Source: an uncultured Muribaculaceae bacterium | Lineage (GTDB): Bacteria; Bacteroidota; Bacteroidia; Bacteroidales; Muribaculaceae | Length of the DNA stretch: 36,792 nucleotides | Direction: 5' to 3' | Assembly: GCA_910577355.1 (NCBI GenBank) | Contig: CAJTMY010000027.1 | Location: 1 to 36,792, forward strand | Shown here: positions 31,804 through 36,792 of the stretch, piece by piece | Layout of the letters: each line of letters starts with the position of its first letter | How positions within the stretch are numbered: the first letter of the stretch is position 1 | Notes under the pieces: model-generated | The model's input: the letters and a program-made list of their open reading frames with translations, nothing else | The model's database searches: none | Told to the model about the DNA's origin: nothing | Made by a program: the position numbers and the translations under genes

Positions 31804-32796
31804 ATGGCTATTTTAGCATTCCAGAAACCCGACAAGGTGCTCATGCTCGAAGCTGACAACTTCTACGGCAAGTTCGAGTTCAAACCCCTGGAACCCGGCT
31901 ATGGCATCACCGTGGGCAACGCCCTTCGCCGAGTCCTTCTCAGCTCGCTCGAGGGATTTGCCATCGCCACAATAAAAATTGATGGCGTCAAGCACGAATT
32001 CGATACCATACCCGGTGTTAAGGAAGACGTCACAAACATCATCCTTAACCTCAAGCAGGTCGATCTCAAACAGACCGTCGAAGACACCGACTTCGAGAAA
32101 GTCACCATCAACGTTTCGGGAACCGATGTATTCAAGGCCGGCGACATAGGCAAGGCACTATCGGGTTTCGAAGTCATGAACCCCGACCTTGTCATCTGTC
32201 ATTTGGATCAGAACGCAAGTTTCAACATCACTCTTACCGTAAATAAAGGGCGCTCATGGATTCCCGCCGAAGAAAATGTCAGTCCCGCCGACGACATCGA
32301 CACAATCGCGATCGACTCCACCTACACCCCTATCAAAAACGTTAAATACAGCGTTGAGAACTTCCGCGTCGACCAGAAAACCGACTACGACAAGCTCACA
32401 ATAGAGATCACAACCAACGGCTCAATCCTCCCCAAGGACGCCCTCAAGGAAGCAGCCAAGATCCTTATCTACCACTTCATGCTCTTCTCCGACGAGAAGA
32501 TCACACTCGAGACACAAGAAGCCGACACCAACGAGGTATTCGACGAAGAGGTGCTGCACATGCGACAGCTCCTCAAGTCCAAACTCGTCGACATGGATCT
32601 CTCCGTGCGTGCCCTCAACTGCCTCAAGAGCGCAGAAGTAGAGACTCTCGCCGAGCTTGTGGTATTCAACAAGACCGACCTGCTCAAATTCCGCAACTTC
32701 GGCAAGAAGTCGCTCACCGAACTCGAAGAGCTCCTCACGAGCCTCAACCTCTCGTTCGGTATGGATATTTCACGATACAAATTAGATAAAGAGTAA
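31804..32796 (+). CDS. rpoA: DNA-directed RNA polymerase, alpha subunit
   Basis: Alpha starts polymerase assembly and its C-terminal domain contacts activators and DNA. The 330-residue protein has the N-terminal dimerisation domain (LEPGYGITVGNALRRVLLSSLEG) and a C-terminal domain (RALNCLKSAEVETLAELV, then LLKFRNFGKKSLTELEELL) joined by an acidic linker. The rpoB and rpoC genes are not in the window. Confidence 0.98.
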   Translation: MAILAFQKPDKVLMLEADNFYGKFEFKPLEPGYGITVGNALRRVLLSSLEGFAIATIKIDGVKHEFDTIPGVKEDVTNIILNLKQVDLKQTVEDTDFEKVTINVSGTDVFKAGDIGKALSGFEVMNPDLVICHLDQNASFNITLTVNKGRSWIPAEENVSPADDIDTIAIDSTYTPIKNVKYSVENFRVDQKTDYDKLTIEITTNGSILPKDALKEAAKILIYHFMLFSDEKITLETQEADTNEVFDEEVLHMRQLLKSKLVDMDLSVRALNCLKSAEVETLAELVVFNKTDLLKFRNFGKKSLTELEELLTSLNLSFGMDISRYKLDKE

Positions 32797-32801
32797 CTCC
32801 G

Positions 32802-33260
32802 ATGAGACATAATAAATCTTTCAATCACCTTAGCCGCAAGAAGGCGCACCGCGACGCCCTCCTCGCTAACATGACCATCTCGCTCATCCTCCACAAGCGC
32901 ATCTTCACAACGCTCGCCAAGGCAAAAGCCCTCCGCGTCTACGCCGAGCCACTCATCAACCGCGCCAAAGAGGACAGCATGGCCAACCGCCGCCTCGTGT
33001 TCAGCCACCTCCAGAGCAAAGAGGCCGTTACCGAACTCTTCAAGGAAATTGCGCAGAAGATAGCCGACCGTCCCGGCGGCTACACACGCATCCTCAAGAC
33101 CGGCAACCGCCTCGGCGACAACGCCAAGACATGCTTCATAGAACTCGTAGACTATAACGAGGCTATGCTCAAGGAAAAAGACGCCGCAAAGACAAAGACA
33201 ACACGCCGCTCCCGCAAAAAAGCCGCTCCCGCAGCAGCAGAAGAACCCAAAGCAGAATAA
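32802..33260 (+). CDS. rplQ: 50S ribosomal protein L17, with C-terminal extension
   Basis: L17 sits at the base of the 50S subunit. The core (MRHNKSFNHLSRKKAHRDALLANM, then GGYTRILKTGNRLGDNAKTCFIEL) is standard. The 152-residue protein ends with an extra Lys, Thr and Ala-rich tail of about 30 residues (AKTKTTRRSRKKAAPAAAEE), beyond the roughly 120-residue E. coli form. It is the last gene before the operon terminator. Confidence 0.96.
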   Translation: MRHNKSFNHLSRKKAHRDALLANMTISLILHKRIFTTLAKAKALRVYAEPLINRAKEDSMANRRLVFSHLQSKEAVTELFKEIAQKIADRPGGYTRILKTGNRLGDNAKTCFIELVDYNEAMLKEKDAAKTKTTRRSRKKAAPAAAEEPKAE

Positions 33261-33277
33261 TACAACTGCACGATCAT

Positions 33278-33312
33278 AGCAAAGGCCGCATCACCCTGAT
33301 GCGGCCTTTGCT
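33278..33312 (+). terminator. Strong terminator of the ribosomal superoperon
   Basis: AGCAAAGGCCGCATCA (33278-33293) and TGATGCGGCCTTTGCT (33297-33312) are perfectly complementary, giving a 16-bp stem with a 3-nt loop, 17 nt after the rplQ stop. The plus-strand sequence beyond is AT-rich without a classic U-run. It also separates rplQ from the convergent lipoprotein gene. Confidence 0.85.
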
Positions 33313-33349
33313 CATATATTATATATTTATATATATTGGCTCCAGATGC

Positions 33350-33886
33350 TTACTTGCCTTTCAGCTTGTCCACCACATTCTCCGTGGCGTCCTTCACATC
33401 ACGGGCGCCATCCTTCACGCCGTCTTTCGCTTTGTCATAGACTTCCTTCGACTTATCCTTCACCTTTCCGGCTATCTCCTCAGTCTTGTCCCCTACAGTA
33501 CCCGCCACTTCTACTGTCTTCGACTTCACCGAGTCAGCTATCTCGCCGGCCTTGCTGCCCACCGAGTCGGCTGCATTTTCCGTGGCTTCGCCAACACTCT
33601 GCATAGCCGCCTTCCACTGCTCTTTAAGGGTAGGATCCTTCTTCTCCACAACAGGCTTCAGATCATCCATAAACTTCCTGGCCTCATCGGCCTTGCCCGC
33701 TTTGGCAAGACTGTCGGCATAACACTTCGCTTCACGGACATAAGCCGCCAGCGAATCAGAATCCGTGCACATTTCAATTTTTTCTTTCAGCGACCTCTCG
33801 CTGCGCTCAGTCTTTCCCGAGGTGCCCGAGCACCCCGTGGCTATCGCACACACTGCCAGCAGTGCCGCCGGTAAAAATACTTTCAT
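33350..33886 (-). CDS. Putative lipoprotein with amphipathic helical repeats (hypothetical)
   Basis: The 178-residue product has a lipoprotein-type signal ending AIATGC (Cys19) and a Ser/Gly spacer. A short helical region follows (about 35-90). From about 95 to 175 there are repeats built on ADSVxSKxGEIADSV, VGDKTEEIAGKVKDKSKEVYDKAKD and GVKDATENVVDKL. This 11-residue-like period, rich in Lys, Asp, Val and Ala, resembles LEA or YtxH-type amphipathic helices linked to stress or envelope association in other proteins. Function here is unknown. The upstream TATATTTTG is only a near match to the -7 consensus. The ORF converges on rplQ. Confidence 0.75.
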   Translation of the reverse strand: MKVFLPAALLAVCAIATGCSGTSGKTERSERSLKEKIEMCTDSDSLAAYVREAKCYADSLAKAGKADEARKFMDDLKPVVEKKDPTLKEQWKAAMQSVGEATENAADSVGSKAGEIADSVKSKTVEVAGTVGDKTEEIAGKVKDKSKEVYDKAKDGVKDGARDVKDATENVVDKLKGK

Positions 33887-33997
33887 AGTTTTTCCTTTTT
33901 GATTAATTCACAAAATATAACACCGCATCCGTCAAAATAGTTGACCCTTACGCAAAATTTAATAACGTATCCACATGGATATTCCATCAGAAATCCG

Positions 33998-34005
33998 TAC
34001 CTTTG
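33998..34005 (+). promoter_or_regulatory. -7 box TACCTTTG for eno
   Basis: An exact TAnnTTTG match is followed by an 86-nt leader to the eno ATG. No good TTTG lies 20 nt upstream. TATCC-ACAT-GGATA (33968-33981), a small palindrome, overlaps the -33 position and could be an operator. Confidence 0.6.
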
Positions 34006-34091
34006 CACTGCGCTAAAATACGCCCCATACACTTGCCTCATACAATAATATCAACATACTTTTTCTAAAAGTAAAATAAAGAATAATAACT

Positions 34092-35384
<1,293 letters not shown>

Positions 35385-35406
35385 TCCATATTGCCCTATA
35401 TGACAT

Positions 35407-35440
35407 AAAAACGCTTGCCGATTTTCGGCAAGCGTTTTTT
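35407..35440. terminator. Bidirectional terminator after eno
   Basis: AAAAACGCTTGCCGA (35407-35421) and TCGGCAAGCGTTTTT (35425-35439) form a perfect 15-bp stem with a 3-nt loop. A/T-runs at both ends give a U-tract on either strand. It serves eno and the convergent DUF1460 gene (stop at 35469). Confidence 0.92.
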
Positions 35441-35468
35441 GTATAGAATGCAAAGGGTAGGGAAGCCA

Positions 35469-36326
35469 CTATTCAGACAATCGATAAACACGCACCCCGA
35501 TCCATCCGCGGTTGCGCTTTACAAAATCATACAGCGATCCCTTCGCTATCTCCACACGGCCATTGCTCATCGACGCATGCAACACACGCAGAGTGTCGCC
35601 ATCCATCACCACCATGCCCATGTGGGTTACGTCCAGATCTTTCAGATTCGACACAAAAGCCAGCACATCCCCCTCACGCAGACATTTCAGCACCTCCTTC
35701 GACGACAGATCCGCCGTCTTTATATAAGGAAAACGATGATTGCGGTAGCCATTCTCCACACCTCGTATCCGAGCATACTCCGCCGAGTCTTTCAGCGACG
35801 CATACTTGTCACGGTGAGCGCTCATGAAGTCAATGGTGCGCACCATATACTTGCATTTCGGAATATTAGGTGTCACATCCACAATATTGCCCCGGTGGAT
35901 ATTGTCCATCGCCCAGTCACAATTATAATGCAGGCGCGAGCCATAGCCGTTCAGCTCACCACCGCGATAACGCATGCGCCGCAGATTATACACATAGTCC
36001 TGCCAGCCCTCGCGTCCCTCGCCCGCAGTGAACGACAGCGCCATGGCAGTTTCCACAAACGTCGTGCAATCCAACTCGTCCAGATTCACAGTCAGCCGCT
36101 CAGTATCACCCTCCAGAGTATGCGCTACATACGGTACACCCTCAAACTTACGTCCGAACCATCCCGTTCTGGCCGACGGATTATCAAACTTCACCGTCGA
36201 CGCCTCCTTCAGCATCTCAGTGATACGTACAGTATCATTAGCCTCATCATGCCAGCGCACATCTGCAATCTGCCCCTGCACGCCAAAGGCCACACATAAT
36301 AATATAGAAGAATATAAAAATCGCAT
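35469..36326 (-). CDS. DUF1460 family exported amidase-like protein
   Basis: DUF1460 proteins are NlpC/P60-like, with known members acting as N-acetylmuramoyl-L-alanine amidases. From the ATG at 36326 the product has 285 residues; upstream frame to 36539 is not preferred because the promoter lies inside it. A signal peptide (RFLYSSILLCVAFGVQGQ) precedes the mature part. LDELDCTTFVE (Cys87) is the likely nucleophile, with a His in DVTHMGMVV. The gene has a full promoter 17 nt upstream and the shared terminator downstream. Substrate and cell-wall role are inferred from the family. Confidence 0.87.
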   Translation of the reverse strand: MRFLYSSILLCVAFGVQGQIADVRWHDEANDTVRITEMLKEASTVKFDNPSARTGWFGRKFEGVPYVAHTLEGDTERLTVNLDELDCTTFVETAMALSFTAGEGREGWQDYVYNLRRMRYRGGELNGYGSRLHYNCDWAMDNIHRGNIVDVTPNIPKCKYMVRTIDFMSAHRDKYASLKDSAEYARIRGVENGYRNHRFPYIKTADLSSKEVLKCLREGDVLAFVSNLKDLDVTHMGMVVMDGDTLRVLHASMSNGRVEIAKGSLYDFVKRNRGWIGVRVYRLSE

Positions 36327-36342
36327 AACAAAAAAATACCTG

Positions 36343-36374
36343 CAAAGATACCCCAAAAAAATCAAAGTGCCAAA
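36343..36374 (-). promoter_or_regulatory. Promoter of the DUF1460 gene
   Basis: On the minus strand TTTGGCA (TTTG at 36371-36374) is followed after 20 nt by TATCTTTG (36343-36350). This is a full consensus match and the same boxes as the ribosomal superoperon promoter. The leader is only about 10 nt. Confidence 0.8.
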
Positions 36375-36492
36375 CAAAAACATCCCTACGAATCCGTGGA
36401 AATCCGTATGAGGCTTCAATCCGTTTGCGGCAAAAAATTCGCGAATTTCGTCAACCCCACCAAATACACAACGAGGCAGCCGCAAACCGCCG

Positions 36493-36500
36493 TACCTTTG
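36493..36500 (+). promoter_or_regulatory. -7 box TACCTTTG for the last gene
   Basis: An exact TAnnTTTG match ends 4 nt before the ATG at 36505, so the transcript would be leaderless or nearly so. No TTTG is seen 20 nt upstream. Confidence 0.5.
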
Positions 36501-36504
36501 CGGC

Positions 36505-36792
36505 ATGGAACACAAATACTGCCCCATCAACACCACCATCTACACCCGCTCGTTCACCCGCTGGTACGGGCGCGTCTACGGCGCCGACCGCGCCCGCGCG
36601 TTGCCGCGCAACCTCATCCTCGCCCTCGAGATGATGCGCCTGCGCAGCCCCCTGCGCTCGGTCCGCCTTCTGGTCCACGACCCGTCGGGCGCCACCGGCC
36701 CCCACCTGCTCGCCTACCTCCGGTGGTACAACGAGCGCATCCGCCCCGGCCCCCTGCACCTGAGCATCCGCGAGCGCCTCTACCCCGGCATC
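36505..36792 (+). CDS. GC-rich hypothetical protein, partial (cut by window end)
   Basis: The frame is open from the ATG at 36505 to the end of the window, 96 codons with no stop, so the gene continues beyond. It starts MEHKYCPINTTIYTRSFTRW and is rich in Arg, Pro and Leu (LRWYNERIRPGPLHLSIRERL). It is visibly more GC-rich than its neighbours, with many CCG and CGC codons. I do not recognise the family. The nearby -7 box, together with the absence of stops in a very GC-rich sequence, gives only moderate support, since GC-rich DNA lacks stops by chance. Confidence 0.5.
   Translation, partial: MEHKYCPINTTIYTRSFTRWYGRVYGADRARALPRNLILALEMMRLRSPLRSVRLLVHDPSGATGPHLLAYLRWYNERIRPGPLHLSIRERLYPGI

Noticed and set aside
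36327..36539. Longer DUF1460 protein starting at 36539
   Set aside because: It would put 71 residues before a clean signal peptide, and the consensus promoter at 36343-36374 lies inside that stretch.

Overview
The window looks like a chromosomal segment from a member of the Bacteroidales, most likely a Muribaculaceae-type gut anaerobe. Four things point that way. Promoters have the Bacteroidetes form (TTTG, about 20 nt, TAnnTTTG) in place of -35/-10 boxes. Start codons are preceded by A-rich leaders rather than Shine-Dalgarno sequences. The ribosomal protein sequences are of Bacteroidetes type, with a single-Cys S14 and a zinc-free L36. The superoperon runs into eno with no tuf between fusA and rpsJ. 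The family-level placement is inference.

Layout. (1) 1-1571 is AT-rich accessory DNA. It holds a small hydrophobic ORF, a degenerate 12-bp tandem repeat tract, paired short repeats, and an apparent mini-operon of two tiny ORFs with its own promoter and hairpin. (2) 1572-7240, minus strand, is a defence cassette transcribed in the order RhuM-family protein, small AT-rich ORF, type III Mod methyltransferase, type III Res helicase/nuclease. (3) 7280-11873, minus strand, is a tight operon: secreted endonuclease I, GH3-family enzyme, alkaline phosphatase. (4) 11982-14659 holds gluQ (minus) and, divergently, a CyuA/UPF0597-like Fe-S enzyme (plus), then a small exported helical protein (minus) that converges on it. 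(5) 14921-33260, plus strand, is the str/S10/spc/alpha superoperon: rpsL, rpsG, fusA, rpsJ to rplO, secY, map, infA, rpmJ, rpsM, rpsK, rpsD, rpoA, rplQ. It starts at a near-perfect promoter and ends at a 16-bp-stem terminator. (6) 33350-36792 holds a repeat-rich lipoprotein (minus), eno (plus), a DUF1460 amidase-like secreted protein (minus), and the start of a very GC-rich unknown gene (plus) cut by the window end.

How it works together. The superoperon supplies translation (30S and 50S proteins, EF-G, IF1), transcription (RNA polymerase alpha), secretion (SecY) and N-terminal Met removal (Map). The nuclease and phosphatase operon could release phosphate and nucleosides from extracellular DNA. 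The defence cassette is compact and sits only 39 nt downstream of that operon, which looks like a recent insertion next to core genes. The most novel-looking parts are the RhuM/small-ORF/Mod/Res unit, the accessory left end, and several lineage features of the ribosomal genes (a longer L2, a short S14, hairpins in the few long intra-operon gaps).
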